This document shows positions 21,543 through 33,599 of a stretch of DNA of 64,000 nt, piece after piece. Origin of the DNA: Symsagittifera roscoffensis (Eukaryota; Xenacoelomorpha; Acoela; Convolutidae). Where the stretch lies: assembly GCF_963678635.1 (NCBI RefSeq), contig NC_087064.1:19514509-19578508 (forward strand), given 5' to 3'. Position 1 is the stretch's first letter, and every line of letters starts with the position of its first letter. The notes below the pieces were generated by a model that had not been told where the DNA came from, searched no databases, and was given only the letters and a program-made list of their open reading frames with translations. The position numbers were made by a program, and so were the translations under genes.

Positions 21543-24500
21543 TTGGATTAAGTTATTAATTTTGCTTGCCAATCAGAAACAGTCAATTGAATTTTAATTC
21601 AATTTTTTCAATTCGTTATTTCGCGAAAAGAAAAAAGTAAGTATTTTCTTTTTTCAAATTGGTACTTAAAATTGTTAAGTTTGAATTATTTCTTATGTCC
21701 CTGTTTATTTTCTTCTGTTTCTTAAATTTTAACCGCTCTTGATCAAAACGAAAAAAAGTGAAGTGCGAAGACTGTGGAATCATGTATGTTAGGCGCATGC
21801 AGCTCGGCATCAAAAAATGTACTAAAGGGGTTCTTTCTTCTCATTTTAAAATTTTCACTCACAATCAACAAGAAATGAACTATCATATGGCCAAGAAGCA
21901 TGCTCCAGCAAGTTTGAAGCATTCGACAGTTTGTGCATCTTATGAACAAGAATTTTCGAGCTACTGTTCTCTCCAACAACGTCGGAGAAAAGAACATGGA
22001 GCAAAACAACGGAAACCCAGTGATACGGCGGCGGACTTGGACAAGATTGTGGAGGAAGAAGGGGATGGAGAAAATTGAAGGAAGAGCTTAATGCTTGGCA
22101 ACTTTTCCTAGTGGATACCTACATGGATAATGGGAGATTTGAGGTATTTAACTTCCTAATGTTCAATTAGGATATCAAAATAATCAACGAGAAACCTGGA
22201 GATTGTGCTGCTGAAAACGCTCGATTCTGCTGCTAAAATCAACATTGCTCTGAGGATTTTTCTTCGAAATATTGAGACTAGCGAATATCGATAATTCTAC
22301 GCCCCTTGAAAACAATATTTTGTTTAAAAATCTCATTTACTGTGTACAAAAGCAGACTTGATAACAATTCCTGGGAAATTTGATATTGTGGAGCAATGTA
22401 CCCAAGAACGTCAGATTACAAAGTGGAGATTCAAGTTGATTATCAACGTTTCAATTTTTGCTGCTTTGCTCAAAAACATCCCAATGGGATGTCCGGACTC
22501 TGTCATATCCGAACCTTTACTGACCAACCTTTCTGTTAGCTTTCTTTTATCAACAAAGACAAGGAACCTTACAAAGATCATTTGTTTTTTCCGCGCATTA
22601 GCCATGTACATTCACGGACACAATGATCTTAACTCTCTGTTTTCTAGTTATTTTACAGAATTTTTAAAATAGTCTGATCATGATCCTAAATATTTTATGG
22701 AGTTTTCCGAAAGTCTTATCTGATGTCGCGGAAATTGTGCAAAGAAACATCTTTGTATACGAAGGAGAATACGTAAGAGATCTAGCTCGACGAAGTATTG
22801 GAAGGTTTGAGAAAACTACTGAGATTCAGCAATCATATCATTCATACAACTGATATAGATAGTTTCTTCAAGTGTTTTCGATGCCCGAGCTGTGACGTTT
22901 TCTTCAATAAATCCGACAACTTAAAAAACATCTAAGATGCAGAGACATCTTTCCTCAAAGAAAGTGTATAGGTTTGCAAAACCTTGTTTGGAAGGCTAGA
23001 AGGATTCAATCCAAGAGTTTCTAAAGATAGCAAATTCTGAAATAACCTAGTAGTTTTCGATTTTGAGTCGATTTGTGTTTCTACATAGGAACTAAAAAAA
23101 ACACGAACTATTACCTGGATTGGAAAAGATATTCCAAATTCAGTCTTTGTCATCAAATCTGATTGATGAACCCATCTTTTTGTTAAACAGGGGTCCGCAG
23201 AACTTGATTATTGAGTTTCGAGTAACCTCGATTTTTTGGCTGAGAAAAGTCAGCTGAAGATAGAAACAAAGTTCCCAGATGTTGAAGTAGCTATCAATGA
23301 AAGGATGAATAAGATCTTCGATCAGTTGAACCAGCCAGGCAAGATTTATTCGAGAAATAATTTTGAGTATGAAGATGAAAGTGCTGAAGACTCATTGAAT
23401 TGAACTGTCTGGAGAGATATGTAAATTCTTTACTTGTTTTTCGATTTAGCGATAAAGAACAATATTCGCGATAAAGAACAGGAAACATCATTGATCACAA
23501 AAGCGGACGATTTTATATTTTGCATGATTGGAGATGTAGAATTTCTCGATATTAGGAAATTTTTGGTTGAGCAACAACTCTGGATTCTTTTTTCAAAGCT
23601 TATTAAGTTAGCGAAACGAAAAGATTCTTCACCTATGAGTGGTTTGACAATCCTCACAAGCTTGATTTTCCCGAATGGCTTCCGAATGAAGCCATTTTCA
23701 GTAAACTTACAATCATCTACCCTATAGAGAAAGACTTTTTTTGATAATGGAGAAGCTGAGAGAGTGTGCTTGACGAGCAGCAAGCACTGTAAAAGCTTCA
23801 AATCAAGGTTGTACCTCCATCTGGTTTGGATAATTACAATTACTTTCAAAATGCATGGCAGAAAAACGGAATGACAGTGTTCAAAGAATTTGTGCAGTGG
23901 TACATCAACATGGATGTCCCAACCCTGGAAGTAATGCAAAAAAAATGATTCAGATTTATCATACAAAAGAGATAGATATGGTGGAACTTGGATGCTTTCT
24001 TTCAAATCTTGCAAACATTTAACTACACAAATCTACAAATACAAGTTTCATCCATTTTGCAAAAGTGCTGAAGATTGGTGTGAAAAAATTCGAGAAGACA
24101 TAACTGGCGGACCTTCCATTTTAATCACTCGAAAAGCTGTAGTTGATGTGACATCCATCAGTTTCATCAAATATAAATGTTTATAAATCGATCGTTGGAG
24201 TTGATGCAAGCCAATTTTACTCATACTCAATATGTCAAGATATGCCAATTGGAATGTACACGAGATGGGAGTTTCACACCGATATGCAGAAATTAAACGC
24301 TAGACAACCGGTCTTGCAACCTTAAGAATATGTTCATGTTTTTCTACCAGGAAACAAGATCAGAATGCAAAATCAAGAGGTTTTTCACATCTGGAAAACA
24401 GAAGAAAATCGACTGCTTTAATGTGGGCGGTTATTATGATACTGAAACACAGTGTTCGAAGCAATGAAATCATACTACCACTTCTCTACGTGCCAAGAAG

Positions 24501-25107
24501 CTCGCACGTCCTTAACAGATCAGGATATTGAAAGAGGTAATAGGAAGGAAGAGAGAGATGGTTGATGAGATGGAAATACATAGAAGAGAAAGGATACAAA
24601 GTTGAAGAAATGAGGGAGTGTGAGTGGTGGGAAAATTTGAAAAACGGTGACAAGATCATAAATTATGTCAGAACCCGCTTTCCTTACAAAATACATCCTT
24701 CTACAGACTCCTTTTTTGCAAAGATAAAAGATGGACATTTTTGGCTTTGTTCAGTGTGATTTAGTTGTTCCAGAGGAACTAAAATTAAAACTTGTCAATT
24801 CTCCTCCAATTTTCAAAAACACCCAAGTTGCAAGAAAGGATATTGGGGACTACATGAAAGACTATGCAAACGAGAACGAAATGTTGAAACATCCTCAGAG
24901 AATGCTGATATCTGATGCTGGAAATTGGAACATTTATAACTCCTCTGTTCAACTTTTATTTGGAGTTTGGCTTGCAGTGCCCCAAAATTTACCCCCAACT
25001 TCCGGACCCGATCTCAAATTTGCTAAGCGAGTTGCCCGAGTTTGAGGAAATGATATTTTACGACTCTAAAACGGAAGCAGGAATCGAATTATTTAAAGAA
25101 GTTTAAT
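21543..25107 (+). mobile_element. DNA polymerase B element, copy 2 (more complete, decayed)
   Basis: The + strand frames follow the order of a large protein with N-terminal C2H2-like fingers (KCEDCGIMYVRR, then a finger at about 21860-21990 whose second Cys is lost). A conserved N-terminal domain follows (ALLKNIPMGCPDSVI, CFFRALAMYIHGHNDLN). Next come exonuclease-side pieces (23434-23727, DDFIFCMIGDVEFLDIRKFL) and the polymerase A-motif (VGVDASQFYPYS, about 24190-24250). After that are KTEENRLL-like and VRTRFPYKIHPSTDSFFAKI blocks and DLVVPEELKLKLVNSPPIF. This organisation fits DNA_pol_B_2 (protein-primed) polymerases of large DNA transposons and related viruses. Several frameshifts and stops disable it, and the C-motif is absent. 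Confidence 0.8.
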
Positions 25108-25110
25108 AAA

Positions 25111-25592
25111 ATAAAACTACTTGAGATAGCATATATTCAAAATCAGGAGCAGCTGAGGAAAGTAGCCACACCCTTTGCTGTGAATTTGAAGAAACTTCGG
25201 CCTTCTCTAGCAAGAGTCTTCGATGAAAGACTCACACTGAAAATCTCTCTGATTACGATTTATATTTCATTCATCGGATTGATGGTGCTCCAGCACTTAT
25301 CATGTGGATCTACCGCATATGTAAAAAGGAGAACTTGGACCCTTTGACACTCTGGACACCTCTACTGACACGAGAATCAAATATCGACTCCAGTGAACCT
25401 TCAACTCCGTTTCAAGAGACATTGAACGACGTGAAAGAACACGGGAATCGAATCGAACTGGAAATGACAATGGAGCTCAATAATATGAGAGATTTTTTCA
25501 CACAGACATCATACATCAACAGTGATGTTTCGAAGTCAAAACCAGGGACTCAGTCTATGAAAGAAAATATAGTGCCACTGGAAAAACCTTAA
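25111..25592 (+). pseudogene. Unrecognised coding remnant downstream of polymerase copy 2
   Basis: One frame begins at about 25245 and reads DYDLYFIHRIDGAPALIMWI, then an acidic, Ser/Thr-rich stretch to a TAA at 25592 (IELEMTMELNNMRDFFTQTS inside). An overlapping frame from 25111 has QLRKVATPFAVNLKKLRPSL. Together they look like one frameshifted gene. I do not recognise the product. Its position suggests it belongs to the polymerase element. Confidence 0.35.
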
Positions 25593-25599
25593 AGAAAAT

Positions 25600-27050
25600 T
25601 TTCACATTTAATTATTTCGCTTTTCTGAAAACTTAAACAATCAATTATCACTAATTCGTATAACCTTCCAAGCGAAGCAGCAAACATCAAATAAATTAAA
25701 TTTATTTTTTCCTTGCAGTTTAATTGTAAACTTATAATCTGACCAACGGGCTGTGTATTGAACTAGAGGAATTCAAATGAAACTTATTATTTCTACAAAA
25801 ACGCAGAATGCAGAAGAGTGACGAACCCAGTTCAAACTTGACGAACCCAAGTCAACCGTTTTGTGCCCTTATGGTTGCGATCCATTATGACATAATCAAT
25901 CACTTCGAGGCCCCTTTGGTGTTTAAGCCTATGAGCAAAGCTTACTTTACGAAAAGAGAAGATGTTAACTAGAGAACCAGTAAATACTATGGACAGAAAC
26001 AGGAAGTAACATTTGAACTCAAACAATATACTCCGAATAAGCCTTGATGATATAACAAAATGACCAAATTTTTCTGATAATTTTTTTCATGAATTTGATG
26101 AATGTAAACAAAACATGCTCTTGGTAAATAAAATTTATAAGATCTTTCGAGAGACATCCGCGATAGTCGTCAGCTTTTTACAATTAAAACTTCTGTCCAA
26201 AAACTTCGTCATAATCCTCTGAGCCTTCTGAGGAATACCGTCCTGACGATCTACGACATCCGATAAACATACTGAACTTTCCTCGTCATTTGGATAGAGT
26301 TCCTCTAATAGCCAATCTCAACAAAAGGGCAACTTTTAGAGATCTGGTAGAAAAAATTTGAGATCTGACAGCATTAGCATTTGAGAAGAGCGTTTTTTGA
26401 AATTTTTTGAATTTTTTTAAATATTCGGTAAAGGAAAACAAGTTGATTACAAAGGTATGTTTTTAAACATAAATTGTTGCATGAAAGATAGCTTTAGTCG
26501 TGTAAGCGGACGTTTGCTTTTTACTGCGAGAAGAAAAAAAAGCGTGTGCGTGTTGAATGGAATTAATTATGTGCTAGGCACGAAACGAAGGTTAATTTTC
26601 AATGATTTGTTCGTAGTGTTATAAATGAATTATTTCCTGTTAGGTGCAAGGGAAAATACTATTGAATGCAAAAAACCCTGCCATTGGAAAAAAATAGTCA
26701 CGCTCTTGTCCGCTGGAATACTCATTTGGCTCAGCTGCTTTATATGTCATGCTAAAAGTCAAAATCCCGGTTTTTTCTATCGGGTTATATAAGAATGGAA
26801 AGATGAAAGTCATGTTGACCGCTCATTGATGGGATTACTAGTGGTAATTTTTATTGATTAACTAGGCGTTACTGCTATATCAATTTGTTTTGCAAAAGAG
26901 CAAGGTTTGTAGGGAGCAATGTTCAACCATAGCTGCCTGGTTTCGTCAAGGTTTGCTCAATGGGTGGGGGAAAATTAAGTTTTGCAGTTTTTCTGTAGTT
27001 TAAGATTTTTTATTTGATTTTTTTTTTCAAACTAGTTATGGAACAGGTAG
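25600..27050. other. Spacer with possible TATA box at about 26785
   Basis: Mostly AT-rich sequence. An imperfect tandem repeat of TGACGAACCCA(A/G)(G/T)T lies at about 25818-25850. GGGTTATATAAGAATGG near 26785 is a good TATA-like box with no clear gene behind it. A 50-codon + frame just upstream contains a hydrophobic stretch, but nothing supports it as an exon. Confidence 0.35.
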
Positions 27051-27058
27051 TAGAAAAG

Positions 27059-28013
27059 TTAACGTTTTGAGGTATGATCAGTAATTAGTCGAAGTAGAAA
27101 CGTTTTGCATGGAGAATTTATCAACCGACACTGCCAGTCCGTAGGCTGTGCATTGGGTACCCTCCTTAAAGTGCGCTTTGGTGTCCTTGATCTGGTATTT
27201 GGCTGTTTGTGGGTTGTTGCGGCGCTTTTCGTGGCAAATCTTGAGTCCCTCCTTCTGGGGATTGTTTCTATCTCCGGATATATTTGCGTAGAAAACTGCA
27301 CAATGAGCGCATTCTACTTGCATCATTTTATAGTATTCTCAATTCTTGTCATGATTTTGAGTGTCAAAACTTGTGATGATTTGTGTAGCGGATTTTCTGG
27401 GTGTTCTGGTAATTTTTTAAGTCCTTGATGGCTACTACCTGGACTGGTTTTGGTTTTATTATTCTGCCCTTGTCTGTTATCCTGAATGGGAATCTTCTGT
27501 GTGTTTTTGCCCATTTGTGCACCAAGTGTGCGTATGTCAGGTAGAGAAATTATTTAGAAAAGATAAAAATCCGAATATAATGAACATTTTCCGTATGTAT
27601 TGATCTAGCCTTCGCTCTGACTGGATTGAGGTATGGGATTTTTTGTAGTATTGGTTTTGCTATTTTTTCTATGATGTGTGTCATTGTACGTTTTGTTCGG
27701 ATTCGTTAAAATTCGGGTTGTACTTGGTTCAATAAATGAGTGTGGGCAGCTGATCTAGGTGAGAAATATGGTAAGTCTTCCAACGGCGGTAGGAGCTTGA
27801 AAATTGAGGTTAAAGAATCGGTAGCTGGAAGTCAAATCGTACTGCCAGTACTGTATCACAAGTTGTAAGGTCCTCTAAGTTAGACATTGGGTCCTCCAAC
27901 CGTAGATAGACATTGGGTCCTCTAAGTTGTTTTCCGCATCCAAGAGTGATAATGCACACTCTGCACCCAAGATGTTCTATCATTGCCAGCGCTTTCGATG
28001 AACGTATAGTCAT
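27059..28013 (-). pseudogene. Second decayed envelope-like glycoprotein relic
   Basis: The minus-strand frame at 27810-28013 starts with the EHLGCRVCIITLGC motif also found at 13.4 kb, and the DNA there is clearly similar. Further along, minus-strand frames at 27323-27514 and 27078-27326 are Cys-rich and hydrophilic (VECAHCAVFYANISGD, EGTQCTAYGLAVSVD), like ectodomain sequence. An internal duplication of AGACATTGGGTCCTC lies near 27870-27925. Frames do not join, so it is dead. No membrane segment was located. Confidence 0.4.
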
Positions 28014-28019
28014 CTCTTG

Positions 28020-29840
28020 ATGAAGTTATTAAAGATTTCTGATAGTTTAGTGTATATGATTTTGCATCGGGTCTGCTGTTGATCTGTCCCAATAAGCGTC
28101 ATATTTACTTATAGCAAGACCAATACTTATAACATTCTAGTTGTTGAACTCTTAGTCAGTGCTGAGTTAGGAAAAAATCGGGGATACTCAATAGATAAAT
28201 ATGGAGCAAAAAATTAATTTAATATCCGTCAAGTTATGGGGTTATTTATTAATGTTCGCGCTATTAGTAGATTTTTGCAATTAGTCAGATAAAGGATTAC
28301 ATTTGGCAGAAAAGTTGAACACTGGGTGTGACATGCAAAAAAATCAAGGTTGTTTCAATTATTCAAGTTTAAGCAGAATGAAATATCCTTAATAAGTGCA
28401 CTAAAAGACAACAAGCAAAGCGGTACCGAAAAACACCAAATCACAACTCGCCATAAAAACTAGCCTAATCTAAATAAAAATTTTGGGACGCAGTTTTACA
28501 AAAGTATTGCTTTGATTTTCTTGGAAATTTTTCAAGATCTTGAAGAATATGGAAGATTTTTAGAGGTTTCAAAAAATTTCATAAATGGTTTGTGAGTGTT
28601 GTTGATTGGGGAAGAGGGGCTAAAATTCAAATTGACTGGGTCTGGGAATCTTTAAATTAAAACCAGAAAATTTGACAGAATTTATAGCTCAGATTAATTC
28701 AATCATTTGAAATAAGTGTATTTTTTTTCGTAATTTTATTGGATTTTCGTGTCTCCGTCGGCAGAATATTGGAGCTGATGCTTGTTTATTGTAACGGTTT
28801 ATGGGCTGGGCTGAGAAGAGAGTTTCATTCCTGTATAGATTAATTAATTTAAGGTGCTAGATTACTCTAATTTGTAAAGTCTGGTTTATCAATTGTTTAA
28901 AACACTATCAATATGAATATTAGCAATATATTTTATCTTTTCAGTTGAATTACGCAGTTGTTAGACAAGCAGTCGATTGAGGGTTCGATAAAAGGAGAGC
29001 AACATACCAACAATAAGTTATTTCACCTGTTCAAATCAAATGGTTTTTGCTTTAATTTTTCGGCGATAACACCTGTTTGCAGTGAATGTATCGATCAAAG
29101 TGAATATATTGCGATTTTTCGTCGATTTTCGGTTCCGTAACGTAATGTTTAAAGTGGTCGAATGATTTTTCATCATGTTCTTGTTTGAGTTATGCCGGCG
29201 AGTTATACTGCGCAGTCGAGCTTCCGTGCGAGAGTTGTTGTCATACGTTCCGCTTTTTTCTCAAACGTCGCTATTGGGTTGAATAAATTATGCGAGATTT
29301 TATAAACTTATGTATAATGCTCAGCTCGTACGCACGTTGTATTTGAGTAAGTTGAATTTATCCAAATTTCCGAACACTCAATTAAACTTAATAAAGTCGA
29401 TCTCCAAATTGATTTTTCAAAGCTCAGATACCGGACATGGTTTTTTAGAGAAAAAATTTTTCTTGCTATTTTTGAACTATCTTTTTCCCCAAAAATTGCT
29501 GGTAATTGAGTTCAAAAAGTTTAGAGTTTTTAATTGTTTTGCCGAAGATCAGTCAATTGGTCGAGTGGAATAGGGGTCAAACTGTTAACTAAATAGATGT
29601 TTTTTTTTCGGATTTTGACGTTTCTAAATTGGCTTGAAGTTATTTTTCTAAGTGGCAATGATGAGAAGTGAATAAAATTACATAAGTCGCTCATTGATAT
29701 AAAATGATTCGAGTCTAGCTTGCTCATTTTTGTTGTTTTCGTATCCAATATAGATCAAAATGTTCGAAGTTGTTTCTACTGTTTTCTTTTCATAAGGGAA
29801 ACTTAGTGGCTGGCTGAAAACTATTGATCTTAACTGCAAC
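28020..29840. other. AT-rich intergenic DNA, no feature seen
   Basis: Short open frames on both strands lack splice context or recognisable motifs. I see no gene or clear repeat here. Confidence 0.5.
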
Positions 29841-30120
29841 CAGGGGCGGATTTAGGGGGGGGGGAGGGGCGGACGCCCCCTTTTCCTAGGGATTCGACCC
29901 CCTGCCGACCCAAAGGTTCCCCTTTGTACTGTTTTGAGACATCCCCTTTTGGTCACGGACCCTGAAAATTTTCTAAAGGCGCCTTTGGCGCCAATATATA
30001 ATATTTCTGAGGGCGGAGCGCGCACCGAAAAAACGCTATTTTTTGGTGAAATTTTTTCAAACTTTTTGGACTGTTTTTTCAAATTTTTGCCTGCCCCTGT
30101 CTATTCTAGATCTGCCCCTG
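29841..30120 (-). mobile_element. hAT-type element, internally deleted, reverse orientation
   Basis: Ends are CAGGGGCGGATTTAGG and CTAGATCTGCCCCTG. The interior (GACCCCCTGCCGACCCAAAG, GGCGCCTTTGGCGCC) matches the 2381-2808 element in reverse. At 280 bp it is shorter than the 428-bp copy. The flanks (ACTGCAAC and ACTAAATT) are only partly alike, so the target duplication has decayed. Confidence 0.82.
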
Positions 30121-30274
30121 ACTAAATTCTATACTGATTTTGAAATATTTGCGCAAATTAAAATAAATTTTCTCAGGGAATAAGCAATAAAAATTTTCTA
30201 TTTTTTTGTGGTTTTGACTTGAGTGTTATACAGTACAGCTATTGAAAGTCTACTATTTTTGAAAGCCGTTTGGT

Positions 30275-30720
30275 TATTTATGGAGTGGTTTTTCAACTTC
30301 TGTGTAATTATGATGTGAAATTTTTTCATTTTTTAGTGATTTTTTCGGGCCAATCGAAGAGATTGGCGTTCAGCAGCAAGCATTTCTCTTGAATTACGAG
30401 ATTTAACACCGTGATTCAAAGCGAGTACAGCGAGCGAGTAGGTGTTATAATTGGACAAACGCTTATATTCAAACCGTGAACAACTAGTTTTACTCGAGAA
30501 AAACTGGTTTTCGAATCTTCATTAGCAATTTTTTGGAAATAGAATATTTCTTTGAAATCGAAGAAGTATTCTGAAAAACTTTTAGAAAGAATGGAAAGTC
30601 TTTAAAAACTTTGTGTTGATTTTTTTTTTCGTTTTTACCCTTGCGATAAGCAAGGGTATTGCAATCGAGTACTACTTTTTTCCCATAATTAACTTCAGGC
30701 ACAGATTTCGCGTGCGAAAA
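30275..30720. repeat. Dispersed repeat family (copy A) ending in a hairpin
   Basis: This matches 45360-45499 and 46190-46560 through GATTCAAAGCGAG, CAGCGAGCGAGTA and AACTAGTTTTACTCGA blocks. Near its right end ACCCTTGC-GATA-AGCAAGGGT forms a stem-loop, followed by a GTACTAC/GTACTAA-type sequence. The same hairpin-plus-end is seen near 32575-32620 and, decayed, near 46480-46520. Confidence 0.7.
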
Positions 30721-32180
30721 TGTTACTCGTGTTTTACTGGAGAGGTGAATGTAGTGGGTGCCTGCTAAAGCATGGGCCTTGTGTGCCCGTTATGAGTTCC
30801 TTCAAAAGTATTTTTTGTGCCGAAGTTTTTCGATATCTTTTCGGCGCTTGAGTGTCGGCTTTAATTCCGTCAGTTTAATTTCCGCATGATTTTTGAAATT
30901 ACTTGTTGCTTTTTTGTAAGAGTAGTTGAAGTCTTATATTATGTTTTGAAAGAATCTAAATTAATGTCCGGACCCTTTTTAAAAAAAGTGGAAAATTTAA
31001 TTTAAAAAATTTTCTAATTTTAAAAATTTTTAATTTGCTTAATTTTTCATTATTTTTTCCGTTTGTACAATAAATTGGGCTTAAACCTTTGATACTTTTG
31101 ATTGTTTAATCAGCTGTTTTTTGCATATTTTTTTGTGTAAGTAAATGAATTATTGAGTTTTCGCAATTTTTTTGTTTATTTTTTCTGAAGTTTTTCTACA
31201 CAATTGAAAATATCGGTTCATCGCTTTTTAGTCGATCCTGTTTTGAAAAGTAACTATTTCACATAAAAAACGAGAACCAAACAAGCCCGAATTTCCAGCA
31301 AATCAGAAATTATTGAATTCAAGTTTTTTTTGATAATTTCAATCAAAATTGCTAGACGAGTTTATTGATGTGCAATGTCAACTTGAGTTGCTGTCTGCTA
31401 AATTTCCTTATGCATTTGATGAGTTGCTCCGATTTTGGGCAGTTTCAACGAAGTAAAAAACTAGTGAAATAACTTTTTTTGTTTTTTGTTTGCTAATGAA
31501 ACAAATTTCTTATATTTTACTTACGTCTAGCTAATTTTGGTCGGTTTTCGGGCGTTGATCAGTTTTCAAGTGTTGTTCTTCCTAGGTTCAGGCAGGAAGA
31601 CTTGAAACTTATTGAGTTTTTGTTAAATCAATCTTTTTTGGCTCAGCGGGTGTCTGCTCAAAGCTTGTCGGCTTAGTTGCCACATCTTTGATTTTTTTGT
31701 AGCTGTTTTCTTGATTCTTTTCTTGTTTCCCCATTGTAGTTGAAAGTGCAAGTGTTGTTCATCCTAGTCTCAGGTGGGACTCAAAATTGTAGATTTTTTA
31801 ATGAAATCGCTTTTTTTCTGCTGAACATATCTGCTCAAAGATTGTCGGCATTGTTTCCTCTCCGTAAGTTTTGTTCCTTTGCTAATTTGATACTCAATTT
31901 TCCGGCATGTTAGCCGAGACTGAACTTCTATCTAGATATACGAAAATTTAATTTTTTTTGAAGAACTATTTCTCAACGTTTTCCCTTTTTTTCGACTTAT
32001 GTTTTTTATGCTTGTTTTCAATCGCAAATTCGCCTTCGGAGCTCAGCTTCGCCTTTTTATGTTGTTTTTCTTTTGAAGACAACTGTACTCGATGAATGTA
32101 TATTTTACTCATTTTCTAGGCTTTAGTTTGTTCATCTCATTGCACTATGCACATAAAACGACGCAAATTTAAAACATAAA
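30721..32180. other. AT-rich intergenic DNA, no gene seen
   Basis: No exon, RNA gene or structured repeat stands out. Some CTTCGCC-rich short strings near 32030-32060 resemble the dispersed family seen at 1640 and 32300. Confidence 0.45.
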
Positions 32181-32620
32181 TTAATGCGCTCGGAACTATC
32201 TGTGCTACTTGCACGACAACCGGCTGCCTCAGCTCTTGTTTTAAAGTGCCCTAGAATTTTTAAAGCTCCTTCAGAGAGTCTATTGCTAGTGTTTGCGAAG
32301 TGCAGCTTCGCCTCTATGTAAAATCCTACATTAACTTTTTCGCGATAATTATCGCTAGCATTAACACTAGTGATAAAGATAGTATTAATTCTATTCATGA
32401 TATGTAGAGAAAAAAGCAACGTTTTAAATGCTTTAGAACCATGCGTTTTTTTAATGTTCGGTCACATTACATCGCAATGCAATTTGCTTTTAATGTGGTC
32501 CTTTTTTGTGCCCATTTTCAGGTTTACCGAGCTAGCGGAAATTTCATTGAGATTTATTCTGGTTAGATATATTTACCCTTTCGGTAGGCAAGGGTATTGC
32601 AATCAGGTACTAGACTTTTT
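32181..32620. repeat. Dispersed repeat sharing motifs with 820-1640
   Basis: TGTGCTACTTGCAC plus ACCGGCT, and a 21-bp string at 32295-32315 differing by one base from 826-846, occur here. The region ends with the AGGCAAGGGTATTGCAATCA hairpin end described for 30275-30720. Confidence 0.65.
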
Positions 32621-32872
32621 CTAGTAACTAGCTTTGTTCACAAAATGGTCAATTTTGTACGATTGGCATATTTCAAGTCATGCTCATTTTCTTCAATTTC
32701 CAATGCTTGGATACCGAATGGTCTAGTATTTCATCATCAATGACATAAATTTTACTTTTGTCTCAAGCTTTTTTACTGGAAGATATAACTTTGAAGCTGC
32801 TTGTGTCTGTTTCCCTCTTCGAAATTTAATTTTTTGGTTAGTTTTTTTTGTTTTGGAATTCTCTCCATTCTT

Positions 32873-33105
32873 GAGTTTCAGTGATCAAAAGAACAATGAA
32901 AGGTTTAATGGTATAACAGAGAAACTTGAACTTATCATTGACCCCGGAGTAGCAAAAACAGTCAGATCAAACATGTTTTGTAAAGAAATCGAAAAAAAAA
33001 CACTAGTTTGATCTGACTGTTTTTGCTGCTCCGGGGTCAATGATAAGTTTAAGTTTCTCTGTTATACCATTAAACCTTTCATTGTTGTTTTGATCACTGA
33101 AACTC
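32873..33105. repeat. Foldback with two 100-bp arms
   Basis: 32873-32972 and 33006-33105 are near-perfect reverse complements, with a 33-bp spacer. Only a few mismatches and one small indel are visible. There is no coding sequence in the arms. It may be a snapback transposon or a recent inverted duplication. Confidence 0.9.
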
Positions 33106-33221
33106 ATGAGATTCACATACAAACATGGATATTTTCTTCATTTTGTTTCTCAGTTTTTTTCTGGTATATTGCCTTCTAATACTACGTTCTCTTTATTTTG
33201 TTTCGCATTTCCTTCTTTCTT

Positions 33222-33594
33222 GAATGCCCCCCTTAACTCTTGTTGTCAAATTTTTCCAAAGGGTTGGTAAAACTTTACGATATACATTTTGCCTGGCCAA
33301 CCTCAAAATTTTTCTAAACGCGCCTTTGGCGCCAATATAACTAATTTTGAGGGGGGAGCGCGCGCCAAAAAGGCATTTTTTGTCAACATTTTCCAAAAAG
33401 TGCCCAAAAACGCCGTTTTTTGGCCTGTGTTTTTTTTTGCCAGCTGCTCAGAAAATTTGTGACAAAATAGGGTCCTTAGAGTATTTTTGGAGAGCTCCGA
33501 AAATCAAATTGGTCGACCTAAAAAAAAGGTCCGGAAAAAATCAAAATTTTTCGAAAAACCCCCCTTTGAAAAATTTCTGCGCACGCCACTGTTT
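33222..33594 (-). mobile_element. Older hAT-type element, reverse orientation
   Basis: GGCGCCAATATAACTAATTT, GGGGGGAGCGCGCGCC and AAATTGGTCGACCT follow the reversed order of the 2381-2808 copy. The right end is TGCGCACGCCACTG, i.e. CAGTGGCGTGCGCA reversed, a sister terminus. The left end is degraded. Confidence 0.75.
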
Positions 33595-33599
33595 TAGAC

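Noticed and set aside
27105-27428. 107-codon + strand frame with hydrophobic stretches
   Set aside because: The minus strand gives the hydrophilic Cys-rich sequence expected of the glycoprotein relic, and hydrophobicity on the other strand is a common shadow effect.
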